A stretch of 64,000 nt of DNA from Exilibacterium sp. (GCA_028280195.1 JANQMH010000033.1:51689-115688); one strand, 5' to 3'. Numbered from the stretch's first letter, positions 17,865 through 26,784 are shown. Notes: a model not told the origin generated them from the sequence alone. Made by a program: numbers and translations.

Positions 17865-18575
17865 GTGCTTAGTGCAAAAAACCTGACCAAAGACCACGGC
17901 GCTCACCGCGCCCTCGACGGTGTTAATTTCACCGTGGGGCCGGGGGATATCTACTGTCTGCTCGGCGCCAATGGCGCCGGTAAGTCGACGACCATCAAAC
18001 TGTTCCTGGGCTTCATGCAACCGACGGCGGGCTGTGCCGAAGTGGATGGGCTCAACCCTCAACAGGAGCCTCAGGCGGTGCGCCGGCGGCTGCTCTATAT
18101 TCCTGAAAACGTCGCCCTCTACGATGAATTGACCGGCTTTGAGAACCTCGACTATTTCGCGCGGCTCGCCGGTGTAGCGGATCGCTCGCCCGCGCGCCTG
18201 CGCGAATCGCTTGCCGCGGCCGGTCTTGCGCGTGAGGCCTTCGAGCGACGGGTTGCTCATTATTCCAAGGGCATGCGCCAGAAGGTCGGTATCGCGCTCG
18301 CCATCATCAAGGAGGCCAAGGCCATGCTGCTCGACGAGCCTACCTCGGGACTGGACCCTGAGGCTTCGGCTGAGTTCCACGACTTGCTTATGCGTCAACG
18401 CGATCTCGGCGCGGCGATTCTGATGGCAACTCATGACCTGTTCCGAGCGCGGGAGGTGGCTACCACCATAGGTCTTATGCAGGCCGGCCGACTGCGCCGG
18501 ACCATAGACGCCACAGCGATCACGGCGAATGACTTGGAGAGCCTCTACCTGGAGGAGATGGGGCGGCGAACTTAG
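17865..18575 (+). CDS. ABC transporter ATP-binding protein
   Basis: ATPase of 236 residues. Walker A is GANGAGKST, the Q-loop is near LGFMQPTAG, the signature is the degenerate YSKGMRQKVGIA, Walker B is AMLLDEPTSGLDPEA, and the switch His is in LMATHDL. GTG 17865 is preceded by AAGGGG at a good distance; the overlapping ATG two bases earlier runs into a stop after seven codons. It is the third gene of the permease-permease-ATPase operon and energises it. The gene is GC-rich, in contrast to the AT-rich DNA immediately downstream. Confidence 0.92.
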   Translation: MLSAKNLTKDHGAHRALDGVNFTVGPGDIYCLLGANGAGKSTTIKLFLGFMQPTAGCAEVDGLNPQQEPQAVRRRLLYIPENVALYDELTGFENLDYFARLAGVADRSPARLRESLAAAGLAREAFERRVAHYSKGMRQKVGIALAIIKEAKAMLLDEPTSGLDPEASAEFHDLLMRQRDLGAAILMATHDLFRAREVATTIGLMQAGRLRRTIDATAITANDLESLYLEEMGRRT

Positions 18576-18702
18576 CTGGTCTTGGTTTTGTCAATAACAG
18601 TTTTGAGCTGGCTCTACCTGCTCAACCATCTTCTTAGCCAAGTCTCGATATTGATCTGGGGGCCGGGTTGAGATTATCTGCCACCGTTTAAACCGTGCAC
18701 CA

Positions 18703-18800
18703 TGCGTATTTTCGCCAACTGTGAACGCCTATTTTTGCCGAGGTGCAAAGATGTTCACGCTTGCGGAAAATTCCGTGTTCGCGGTTGGGGAAAATACGCA
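18703..18800. repeat. imperfect inverted repeat, possible transposon-end remnant
   Basis: 18703-18726 (starting TGCGTATTTTCGCCAACT) matches the reverse complement of 18777-18800 at about 20 of 24 positions. Between them GTGAAC/GTTCAC-type motifs recur. This style resembles the multi-repeat ends of IS21-like elements, but no transposase gene is present. Confidence 0.4.
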
Positions 18801-18818
18801 AGGTTCAGATGACACGGC

Positions 18819-19097
18819 TTACTGTTCTTTTGTATCGCCCATATATTGATCAAGTTCCGGTGTTTCTTCCCCCTGATAGCCCTTTTCAAGTTCGGCTTTT
18901 AAGTCATCGCTGAGTTTGTGAGGGTAGAGGGCGCAGCCGGTATCATAGCGCTTGAGGCGTTCATATTCTTCTATATCGAGTAATACCCGCACTGGACGGT
19001 CATAGCGGGTAATAAAAATCGGAGCCTTAGCCGCTTCATCAAGGTAGCGTCCGGCTCGTTGCTGGAACTCGGACGAGGATATATTTTTGGTTTCCAT
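18819..19097 (-). CDS. Phd/YefM-family antitoxin
   Basis: Protein of 92 residues. The N-terminal 60 residues show the Phd/YefM DNA-binding fold (ISSSEFQQRAGRYLDEAA, then FITRYDRPVRVLLDIEEYERL). The C-terminal tail is acidic and charged, as in toxin-neutralising regions. Antitoxins of this family autoregulate and block RelE/Doc/VapC-like toxins encoded next to them. No toxin gene follows it on the left; the only gene on the same strand nearby is the upstream 88-codon gene of unknown function at 19207. It is therefore either an orphan or part of an unfamiliar pair. Confidence 0.8.
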   Translation of the reverse strand: METKNISSSEFQQRAGRYLDEAAKAPIFITRYDRPVRVLLDIEEYERLKRYDTGCALYPHKLSDDLKAELEKGYQGEETPELDQYMGDTKEQ

Positions 19098-19206
19098 AGC
19101 TGATAAACTCTCAATCTCGAAGAATCTCTAACTTAACCATCTTAGCTAACTTAGATAAATCCCGTCAATTTTTGACCAGTTTGTTCTTTACGGAGGTATT
19201 TCACGG

Positions 19207-19473
19207 TTATCGATACACCCCAAGAGTCATACTCTCGGCTAGTTCTTCAAGATAGGCCCGCTCTTCGGCACCATCGGTGTTCCATTCCTCAAGGGTTGCT
19301 AATAGCTGGTTCGAAGCCTCATCTTCGAAATATGCTATTTCTAAGTAGGCTATAGGGTTAATAGCCGCTAACCCATGGGAAAGCTCCGCAAAAAGTCCAC
19401 AAAACCGCCATATGGCAGCGCTGGTACAAACCTCGGTTTTCACTATGTATTTCACTAATTTCCCAAAGTGCAT
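19207..19473 (-). CDS. hypothetical protein upstream of the antitoxin
   Basis: Predicted protein of 88 residues with no motif I recognise. The N-terminal half is mixed hydrophobic (SAAIWRFCGLFAELSHGLAAINP) and the C-terminal half is acidic (EDEASNQLLATLEEWNTDGAEERAYLEELAESM cut short here at the key acidic run). It is AT-richer than the window average. It lies 109 bases upstream of the Phd/YefM antitoxin on the same strand, so it might be its partner, but it does not resemble a known toxin. No clear ribosome binding site precedes the ATG. Confidence 0.4.
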   Translation of the reverse strand: MHFGKLVKYIVKTEVCTSAAIWRFCGLFAELSHGLAAINPIAYLEIAYFEDEASNQLLATLEEWNTDGAEERAYLEELAESMTLGVYR

Positions 19474-19637
19474 CGTTAATCGGTAAGGCAGGGGTACGGT
19501 TCAGCCAGTAAAAATCTGAGAAGAGAGCATAACGGCTTACTGGGCGCTGATATTAACGTATTCATTCAGAATAGACAGAAATCTGTAGCTAGCGCTTTTT
19601 TCAGCAACAGGGAATAATGCCCAAAGGAATATGGTGA

Positions 19638-20471
19638 ATGACTAAAGGGGCATACGATATGGATAATGGTATTAGCAAACTTAAGCTAATTGAGACGACT
19701 GCAAGCAAGACTTTATCTCACAACCATTTGTTTGATGCTAGCAGTATTGAAGAGCTGCAAAAAGAAGTTCAGCGAATTTTGAACAACTACGATATCTCCG
19801 ATTGTGCGTTTGCTTGTTTACCAAAAAAACGACTCAATGTGATCGGTGTTTTTCAAACCATTCCACATGAAGTATATATTGATTACGTTAAAAAGGGCTA
19901 TGGTGAAAATGACATACTAGTCCAGCACTGTCGCAAGCGAGACACGCCCGTTTTTATGGCAGATATTTATAAAGTGACGACCGAGCCCAACTTCCATGCC
20001 GACTCATTGGCGATAAACAGAGCGGCGTATGAGTATATAGCCGACTTCGGTTATTTGGATTGTTATAATATTCCGCTCTATTCCATGAACGATGTAGACA
20101 AGGTTATGATTTCTGTAACTACAAAAGATATGCAGCCGGACAAATTTGGCAAAGTTGTCACTAGGCACCATGATCTGATCAAATTTATTTTGCAGGTGAT
20201 TGACTACTTATGGTGGACACGCTTTCCGAACGCTCGTGTGTTAAAGTCGGTCGAGCATTTTGAGTCAATCAGCCCGCAAACACTACATGTTTTTCAAAAA
20301 CTGGTGGATAGCGATAAATCCGTCAAACAGGTGGCTGATGAACTAAATTTGGCACTTAGTACGGTTAATCACCATATCAGTGTTATGAAGAGAGCGCTAG
20401 GTACTAAAACAGCTTATTCGACATATAGAAAGGCGGTAAATCTCGGTTTGATTGATTTTGCTGACGATTAA
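19638..20471 (+). CDS. LuxR-family transcriptional regulator (LuxR solo 1)
   Basis: Protein of 277 residues. The N-terminal part (about 30-180) resembles an autoinducer-binding domain (YIADFGYLDCYNIPLYSMND). The C-terminal GerE helix-turn-helix runs from ISPQTLHVFQKL through VADELNLALSTVNHHISVMK to TYRKAVNLGLI. No LuxI synthase gene is present in the window, so it is a solo that may sense a foreign or self-made small molecule. It precedes a P450 gene by 29 bases and probably controls or is co-transcribed with it. A second ATG at 19659 with AAAGGGG before it is an alternative start. Confidence 0.85.
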   Translation: MTKGAYDMDNGISKLKLIETTASKTLSHNHLFDASSIEELQKEVQRILNNYDISDCAFACLPKKRLNVIGVFQTIPHEVYIDYVKKGYGENDILVQHCRKRDTPVFMADIYKVTTEPNFHADSLAINRAAYEYIADFGYLDCYNIPLYSMNDVDKVMISVTTKDMQPDKFGKVVTRHHDLIKFILQVIDYLWWTRFPNARVLKSVEHFESISPQTLHVFQKLVDSDKSVKQVADELNLALSTVNHHISVMKRALGTKTAYSTYRKAVNLGLIDFADD

Positions 20472-20500
20472 CCAAGGTACTAAGCGGGGAGGCTAGGCTC

Positions 20501-21694
20501 GTGCAAGCAAAGGGTATGGTTAATATTGACTCGGAGGAACATCAACGAAACCCCCATAAAAACTACGCAATAATGCAAGAGAAATACCCCGTTTGCCGAG
20601 TAGAACCCATTAAGGCCTTGGCGGTTACGCGCTACGACGACGTAAAGTTTGTGCTAAGAAATTACGAAATTTTTTCGTCAGCGGGATGCAAGGCGATTTT
20701 TGACGCTGATTGGCTACGGCCTGAATGCAAGAGAGATAATCTCGTTTTCAAAGATCCACCAGAGCATACCAAGTTTAGAAATCTTGTAAAAATTCCATTC
20801 TCTCATCGGATCATGACGGAGCAGGCGATCAAGGTAAGGGATTCAGCAGAAGAATTGGTAGGAAAACTGGGCGATAATGAGTTCGACTTTTTGGAGGAAT
20901 TTGCTTACCCATTTGTTGCAGAAAACTTTGCTGAGTTTATCGGTGTGAAAACGTATCAGACGATACAAGAGCTGCGCGAATGGGTTGATGTTGCTGTGAC
21001 TCTTGGACCAGTTAAGCCGAACGATGAAGCGGCAAGTGCGCTTGAGGAAGTGCTGATAAAACAAAAGGGCCGGTTCATGCGTGTTATTAATAACCGGCGC
21101 GGGTGTCCTCAGCGAGATATGATAACGGAGCTGCTCGAGTATGAGATCGACGGGCATCCGTTACCAGACAATGTTTTAATCGACACTATCGACATTTTGG
21201 TGTTGGCCAGCTTCCACACAGTTATACATACTCTGGCAAGTTCGATCTTGTGGTTGTCTCGCAATCTGAGCATGGTTGCACTGTTAAAACAAAATCGACA
21301 TCTCATTGGTGCGTTTGTAGAGGAAATGTTACGACTGAAGTCCAGTGGCCACGCTTCATTCAGGTTGGCCACTCGAGAGCACACGCTTTCAGGTATTACA
21401 ATCCCTGCCGGCGCATTAGTCTTGCCGATAATGTCGGCAGCAAACCGTGACCCCCGGCACTTCGCCAACCCAGACACGGTTGATTTGTACAGGAACAATT
21501 TAAAAGAGCATTTAGCTTTCGGTATCGGTGTGCATACATGCCCGGGTGTCACCCTAGCCCGAATGGAACTGAATATCGCTCTAGAGGTTTTCCTGCAGCA
21601 TTGTAATGCATTTATCTGCGATGAGAGCCGAATCACATACCAAAATACTGTGACAACGTTTGGATATAAGTCTTTTCCGTTGAAACTCGCATAG
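20501..21694 (+). CDS. cytochrome P450
   Basis: Soluble bacterial P450 of 397 residues. The haem-ligand loop is FGIGVHTCPG with Cys347, and the K-helix ExxR is in EEMLR. The I-helix is atypical: where most enzymes have AGxD/ETT it has ASFHTV, keeping the Thr but replacing the acid with His. This suggests altered proton delivery or an unusual reaction. GTG 20501 is supported by GGGGAGG eight bases upstream; ATG 20516 is the alternative. It lies between two LuxR-type regulators with no ferredoxin gene nearby, so electrons must come from elsewhere. The substrate is unknown; oxidation of a signal or secondary metabolite is a guess. Confidence 0.92.
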   Translation: MQAKGMVNIDSEEHQRNPHKNYAIMQEKYPVCRVEPIKALAVTRYDDVKFVLRNYEIFSSAGCKAIFDADWLRPECKRDNLVFKDPPEHTKFRNLVKIPFSHRIMTEQAIKVRDSAEELVGKLGDNEFDFLEEFAYPFVAENFAEFIGVKTYQTIQELREWVDVAVTLGPVKPNDEAASALEEVLIKQKGRFMRVINNRRGCPQRDMITELLEYEIDGHPLPDNVLIDTIDILVLASFHTVIHTLASSILWLSRNLSMVALLKQNRHLIGAFVEEMLRLKSSGHASFRLATREHTLSGITIPAGALVLPIMSAANRDPRHFANPDTVDLYRNNLKEHLAFGIGVHTCPGVTLARMELNIALEVFLQHCNAFICDESRITYQNTVTTFGYKSFPLKLA

Positions 21695-21824
21695 TACTTT
21701 TGTCTAATCGCCATTGGATAAAACTACTATTGAGCCCTGGAAACAGAGATTACTTTACACAATTGTTTAGCAGTGTCGCGCAATCTATTCTCTTTCGTCG
21801 TCAAGAAAGTAATGGATAGTCATA

Positions 21825-22664
21825 ATGGGCACAGCCGATATTGACCAAAATTCAATCTGTCAACAGCGTGAAAGTATCAGCGGAGTTTCAACCGGCACGG
21901 CGCAGGATTACTATTTCTACTCTCAGCTGGCGGCAGCGCAGACACCAACACAGTTTACGACCTGCATTGTCAATGCCTTGGAGAAATTCGGGTTAGACAG
22001 CTTCCGCTTTATGCCGGTGGGGATGGAGCACCCTAAGCATCTGTCAAATTGGCCGGCTGAACTGTTGTATGCCGGCCATGAGCACCTCGCCTACGACCTG
22101 TTGGCCCGGCATGCTGAAACCCAAACATCGCCGATCTACCTGTCGAAGATCGCTGACTACGTCGAGCGTTCACCATTACACCTGGAGTCCAATATAAAAT
22201 TTCTGGCACTGTGCAAGCTGACCGCTGACCACAATCTCCTAGATACCTATAACATCCCCTATAAGACACCGCTGGGGATTAACTGCCTGTTTTCTGTGAG
22301 CAAGGCGGGTATGGAACCTGCGGCATTCCGGCAATGCGTCGATGCATGCCGGCCGCTCCTGTATCTGCTGGGGGATATTATCGTTAACCTGGTGATAGCC
22401 CGACATGCGTCGTACTTTTTTGGCGCCAGGGCATTTGGCGGTGGCAGCGGTGTCACGCCAAAACAAGTGGAAATACTGAATATACTGGCTAGAGACAATG
22501 TGAACTTACAAGGTGCGGCTCAGAGGCTGCACATCAGCCTGGATACCGCCAATAAGCATATCGCTGCGATAAAGGCCGTCCTGGGAGCAAAAACCCAGGG
22601 TGCGGCTGTATACCGCGGTGTTGTCGCCGGGTTAATCCATATCGATGCTCAGGAGTGGCGCTAA
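21825..22664 (+). CDS. LuxR-family transcriptional regulator (LuxR solo 2)
   Basis: Protein of 279 residues with the same architecture as the regulator at 19638. The N-terminal ligand-binding-like domain includes the aligned segment DHNLLDTYNIPYKTPLG (compare YLDCYNIPLYSM in the first). The C-terminal GerE domain runs from VTPKQVEILNIL through AAQRLHISLDTANKHIAAIK to YRGVVAGLI. It is more GC-rich than the first LuxR and the P450. It converges with the acylase gene whose stop lies three bases away. No LuxI partner is in the window. Confidence 0.85.
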   Translation: MGTADIDQNSICQQRESISGVSTGTAQDYYFYSQLAAAQTPTQFTTCIVNALEKFGLDSFRFMPVGMEHPKHLSNWPAELLYAGHEHLAYDLLARHAETQTSPIYLSKIADYVERSPLHLESNIKFLALCKLTADHNLLDTYNIPYKTPLGINCLFSVSKAGMEPAAFRQCVDACRPLLYLLGDIIVNLVIARHASYFFGARAFGGGSGVTPKQVEILNILARDNVNLQGAAQRLHISLDTANKHIAAIKAVLGAKTQGAAVYRGVVAGLIHIDAQEWR

Positions 22665-22667
22665 GTG

Positions 22668-25040
22668 TCAGGACTCGCCGGGCGGGGAAATCAGTGTCCT
22701 GCGATCGGGGTTTTGCGGTCGCAGCGACAGAGTAAAGTAATCGCCCGCCGCCCAGCTCTCGACCTGGTCGCCCCAGTGGGGTGATGCGACATTGCCGGAG
22801 ACCCCCGGCACTACCATGAAACGCGCCGTATTGAGGTCAGCCAGATCGATAACCATCCGAAATGTGGCGCCGCCCACCTGGGTATAGGGCTGCTGCGATG
22901 AATAGTCGCCACCGCCGACATTGAGGGTGTTTTCACCGCCGCCGTGCGGTGTGTGTGGCGCTGTCAAAGCGCCAAGCAAAGGCAGGTGTCCCCAGGAGAA
23001 GAATGCTGGAAAGCGGGCTTCGTGCGCGTCTCCCCAGCGCCAGTGTTGCGGGTTGGCGCCGTAGCTTGACTCGATCTCCGCCAGTGCGCCGGCAAATGCG
23101 GCATCGACGGCGGCGGCGCAGTCTTCCGTTTGCGGTGTGGCGACGGCGTCGCACCAGTGCGAGTTTGTGTCCAGCATGTTTGCCAGTGCCAGCACCTGGG
23201 GATCGTTACCGGCGAGAAACTGATTTTTCTCACCGATCAGGCGCTCCTGCAGTGCCCGCTCCACCGCCGCATAGAGCAGCGGCTGCGCGGCGCCGGCAGC
23301 CATCTCGAAATTCCAGTCTGCCAGCAGGGCCCGGGCGCGTTCGGCCGCCGGCGAGCGCGCCGGCAAAGCGAGCATACGCGGCAGTAACCAGGCGGCCTGG
23401 GCCGAATGGATATCGGTCTGTATCGCCGCCAGCGAAGCGGCGCTGTGCCGGTCTTGTGCCGCCAGCAGTTGGTAGGCGCGCTTTACCCGCCATGGCGAAG
23501 CCCAGTGATCGGCAATGCGCACCCGGTGGTCAACGCCGACAGCGCGGCTGTTGGCATCGGCCAGCCAGCCGCGCTCGGGGTTGAAAACCGCCGGCAGGTC
23601 GTCGAATGGCACCCACCCGTCCCACTTGCCCTCACCCAGCCAGCCGCGCGCCAGGCGCTGGCCGTTCCAGCCGTTGACCTGCCGGCGCAAGGGCAGGCGC
23701 GCCGCCGCCTGGACGCCGATATTGCCGTCCCTGTCGGCATAGACGACATTGTTTTGCCACTCGTAATCGCGCAGGGCACGGCGAAACTCCGCCCACGAGT
23801 GCGCCCGGCTCACCTTGATCAGCGATTGCGTCGTCAACGAACCCACCTCGCTGTTGACCTGGCGGCGCACCAGTACATGCCCGGGCCCGAAAGTGGCCAG
23901 CGCGCGCATTTCGACACTGTCGGCATCGGCCCCGAGTATGTCCGCATCACTGACAACGGTGCCGTTTTCGGTCGAGCGCAGGATCAGGGTGCGCTCCTCC
24001 CCGCCGCGCAGGCCAATACTTTCCTCGCGAACGATAAAAGGCTTGGGGCCTTGCGGTGTCAGATAGGCATCCGGGTTGTGCGGATCGATCCGCTCCACGA
24101 TAAAGTCGGTGACATCCCCCATCAGGTGGGTCATGCCCCAGGCAATGCGGCTATTGTGGCCGAAGGCGATGGCGGGCCCGCCGATCCAGGCGCCGCCGCG
24201 GATGATATCGCCGGGCAGGGAGATGGCTACCGGGTAGATCAGGCTCGGCGCGTGCAGCGGCAGGTGCGGGTCGACTGCCAGAAGCGGCGCGCCGCTGGTG
24301 GATTTTTCCGCCGCCACGACAAAGAAGTTCGTCGCTGGCCCGGCGGGTGCGGCAACGGCCGAGCCTCGCGGCGCAGCAGCGTGCTCATCATATAAGGTGG
24401 GAAAGTCCGCCGGAATCTGCGGGTTCAGCAGCGCCACAGCTTCGGCATCGTACACCGCCGCCAGCCACGCCTTGGCCGCCTCGTATTTGCTGTCATCAGC
24501 GGTTTCGGCTATGACCGCCATCAGCGCCCCGACATCTGCGGCAGACCAGCGTGCCGGCTTTACCCCCAGCACCGCCCACTCCGGCGACCTGCTGCCCTCT
24601 CCGGCATCAATGGCGGCGTTCACACCGGCGGCGAAGGCGCGGTAAACGCGACGTGTCGGCGGGTCCAGACGCAACAGTGTTTTTTCCGCGATTTGCGGCA
24701 GCTTGATGGCCCGGTACCAGGCGTCCCGCGCGAAAAAAGCGGCCCCGAAAATTTCCGCTGACCGCCCCTGGGAGGCGCGGCGCAAAACTTCCATTTGCCA
24801 CAGCCGGTCCTGCGCCTGGGCGTACCCCATGGCGAAAGCCGCATCCTCAAAAGACTGCGCCGCAATATGCGCCACCCCGTGCCGATCGCGGATAATCTCC
24901 ACCGGCGCCTGCAGTGCGGCATTCGTCAGCATTTTCGAATAGTCGGGAAGCGTGCTGCGCAGCCACAGCAGGGTAGCGACCATTGCCACCGACAACAGCG
25001 CGACGCCGCCGCCGGTACTCCACAACAAGATTCGTTTCAT
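22668..25040 (-). CDS. penicillin-acylase family amidohydrolase with Thr as predicted nucleophile
   Basis: Ntn-hydrolase precursor of 790 residues, anchored or exported by an N-terminal segment (LLWSTGGGVALLSVAMVATLLWL). The family (penicillin G acylase, AHL acylases PvdQ/QuiP, cephalosporin acylases) self-cleaves and uses the new N-terminal residue of the beta chain to hydrolyse amides. The alpha part holds VEIIRDRHGVAHIAAQS and GYAQAQDRLWQME. The cleavage region reads GPATNFFVV, followed by LLAVDPHL, where the family usually has a Gly-Ser-Asn start; the codon is ACG, so Thr237 would be the nucleophile. The downstream HGGGENTLNVGG block is the expected oxyanion region. It overlaps the upstream hydrolase gene by four bases (ATGA). 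The substrate is unknown; AHL, beta-lactam or another acyl amide are possible. Confidence 0.9.
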   Translation of the reverse strand: MKRILLWSTGGGVALLSVAMVATLLWLRSTLPDYSKMLTNAALQAPVEIIRDRHGVAHIAAQSFEDAAFAMGYAQAQDRLWQMEVLRRASQGRSAEIFGAAFFARDAWYRAIKLPQIAEKTLLRLDPPTRRVYRAFAAGVNAAIDAGEGSRSPEWAVLGVKPARWSAADVGALMAVIAETADDSKYEAAKAWLAAVYDAEAVALLNPQIPADFPTLYDEHAAAPRGSAVAAPAGPATNFFVVAAEKSTSGAPLLAVDPHLPLHAPSLIYPVAISLPGDIIRGGAWIGGPAIAFGHNSRIAWGMTHLMGDVTDFIVERIDPHNPDAYLTPQGPKPFIVREESIGLRGGEERTLILRSTENGTVVSDADILGADADSVEMRALATFGPGHVLVRRQVNSEVGSLTTQSLIKVSRAHSWAEFRRALRDYEWQNNVVYADRDGNIGVQAAARLPLRRQVNGWNGQRLARGWLGEGKWDGWVPFDDLPAVFNPERGWLADANSRAVGVDHRVRIADHWASPWRVKRAYQLLAAQDRHSAASLAAIQTDIHSAQAAWLLPRMLALPARSPAAERARALLADWNFEMAAGAAQPLLYAAVERALQERLIGEKNQFLAGNDPQVLALANMLDTNSHWCDAVATPQTEDCAAAVDAAFAGALAEIESSYGANPQHWRWGDAHEARFPAFFSWGHLPLLGALTAPHTPHGGGENTLNVGGGDYSSQQPYTQVGGATFRMVIDLADLNTARFMVVPGVSGNVASPHWGDQVESWAAGDYFTLSLRPQNPDRRTLISPPGES

Positions 25041-26605
25041 ATGGCTGACTCCAATTCGGTCTGCTGCAGCGGTTTGAAGACCAGGGGCGCTAAGACGATT
25101 TCGGCTGCCGGCGCCCCGCCGCCGCGAAACCAGCCGACGATGGCCTGTGCCAGCCCCTGATCGCCGTCGAGCGCTTCGGACATGGCATCGTGTGAGCCGC
25201 CAATAACAGTGGTCATATGGCCGTTGGGTAAATGCTCGATAAGCTGCAAGGCGTTCTCGATCGGTGTGGCAATATCATAGCTGCCGGCAAACACCAGCGC
25301 CGGCGCATCGATGGTGATATCGTCGCGAAATGCCTGCGCCAGCGGCGCAATCGCCCAACCCTGGCAATAGGCGTCGTAGAACATCAGGTCATCGATGACG
25401 GCGGCGGTAGCGGCTGCCTGCAGGCGCGCTCTGCGCGCCGCGCTGATGCCTGAGGCGCAGTCGAACATACCGATCGCCGCTGCGTCCCACCCAAGTCCCA
25501 TACCGGCGGCGATCGTCTCCCGGCGCAGCTTGATCGGCTCGACTTCTCCGCGCATTAGCGCCGCGGCGGCGGCCGGCCAGGCCGCCATGCCGGCGCGCGC
25601 CGACAGCCAGTAGTCACTGCCCTGGGTAACGGCGCTGGCAATTTCAAACGGCGTCAAACCAAATGCGCCGGTCGCCGACTGTGCAGCGCCGGCCAGGGCA
25701 CTGAGGGCATCGAGCGGTGTGGTGTGGCCGAATGCGCCGTCCCAGACGGGCGCGGCCGCTTTGGCTATGCGGGCAACAGCCGCCTTCACGGCAGTCGCAT
25801 CGTCATAGGTGTGATCGAAGCTCTCAACGCCCTCGAGCAGCAGGCGCCCGACTCGCTCGGGGTGATATTTGGCAATCACCAGCGCCCAGTGTGAACCAAA
25901 GCTGCGGCCATAGAGATTGATCTTGTCGTAACCCAGAGCTGCGGCGACGCCGATCACGTCGGCTGCGGCCGACACCGGTGTATAGGCGCTGATATCGAAC
26001 CCTTCACCGATCAGCTTGCGCCGGCAGGATATGCCGATTTCACGATAGGTCGCGAGGAAAGTCTGGCGGGTGGAAACAGGCCTGGACTTGTCTGTGACGC
26101 CATTGCACAGGGTATTGGGGGTAGATAAATAAACACCGCGCAGATCCACCAGTACGACATCGCCGGTCTGCCGCAACAGCTCGATCAGGCGCGCGGTATG
26201 CGCCTGCCGCGCGCCGCCCTCATCGAGGCGCTCGGCATAGGATCCGCCCGGGCCGCCTGCGAGCAGGAAAATCGGTAGGGGCGAGGCCGCAGAGACCGCA
26301 GAGAAGCGGCGGAAGCCAATTTCTATGCGGCGGCTGCCGGCATCAGCCCGGTTTTCCGGCACGGCAACACGGCCTTCTTCGCCGCGCAATATCACACCGC
26401 TGTCCAGGGTAATTGCGAAGGGCTGCGATTGCGCCGCCATCGTCGCCGGCTGTTTTGATGCGGGTGTGCACGCCGCCGTGAGAGTGATGAAAATGGCGCT
26501 GACAAGTGCCAGGTAAAGGGCGCCACAACCGGGCGCAGTGCGGCGGCGCATCTGTGCGACCCCGCCGCTTGGCGAAGGCTGTGCGGTCTCTTTGTTCACT
26601 GCCAT
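25037..26605 (-). CDS. alpha/beta hydrolase lipoprotein (prolyl aminopeptidase/TAP-like)
   Basis: Secreted hydrolase of 522 residues. The N-terminus has a lipoprotein signal with lipobox LTAAC (IFITLTAACTP). The core has the oxyanion LLAGGPGGSY, nucleophile elbow GRSFGS, and a C-terminal TAP-like segment PALVFAGSYDIATPIENA with a later GGSHD for the acid and His. ATG 26605 is chosen because GGGAGG lies seven bases before it; longer frames upstream have no such site. It overlaps the acylase gene by four bases, so the two are made together and probably act in sequence on one substrate in the periplasm. A palindromic operator lies about 180 bases upstream. Confidence 0.88.
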   Translation of the reverse strand: MAVNKETAQPSPSGGVAQMRRRTAPGCGALYLALVSAIFITLTAACTPASKQPATMAAQSQPFAITLDSGVILRGEEGRVAVPENRADAGSRRIEIGFRRFSAVSAASPLPIFLLAGGPGGSYAERLDEGGARQAHTARLIELLRQTGDVVLVDLRGVYLSTPNTLCNGVTDKSRPVSTRQTFLATYREIGISCRRKLIGEGFDISAYTPVSAAADVIGVAAALGYDKINLYGRSFGSHWALVIAKYHPERVGRLLLEGVESFDHTYDDATAVKAAVARIAKAAAPVWDGAFGHTTPLDALSALAGAAQSATGAFGLTPFEIASAVTQGSDYWLSARAGMAAWPAAAAALMRGEVEPIKLRRETIAAGMGLGWDAAAIGMFDCASGISAARRARLQAAATAAVIDDLMFYDAYCQGWAIAPLAQAFRDDITIDAPALVFAGSYDIATPIENALQLIEHLPNGHMTTVIGGSHDAMSEALDGDQGLAQAIVGWFRGGGAPAAEIVLAPLVFKPLQQTELESAI

Positions 26606-26784
26606 GCAGGCCTCCCTTTTATTTGTGAGCAGTGTATTCGCGAACAGTGTCATCCGCAGATGTTGCCGCTGCAGCCGGTATACCGCCACTGTTTCTGCTG
26701 ATATCGGCGGCTATCTCTTTTGGCAGGTCTCTTTTGGCAGTCGGCCAGCCCGGGCAGGCTGGACAACCCTGCAGATAGTTGGGC

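Noticed and set aside
23406..24395. Long rightward open frame of 329 codons inside the acylase gene
   Set aside because: It is the antisense of a GC-rich coding gene; composition is that of a shadow frame and no protein family is visible.
19638..26605. A complete quorum-sensing circuit (LuxR, LuxI and AHL acylase)
   Set aside because: No LuxI-type synthase is present and the acylase substrate is unknown, so only the parts are reported.
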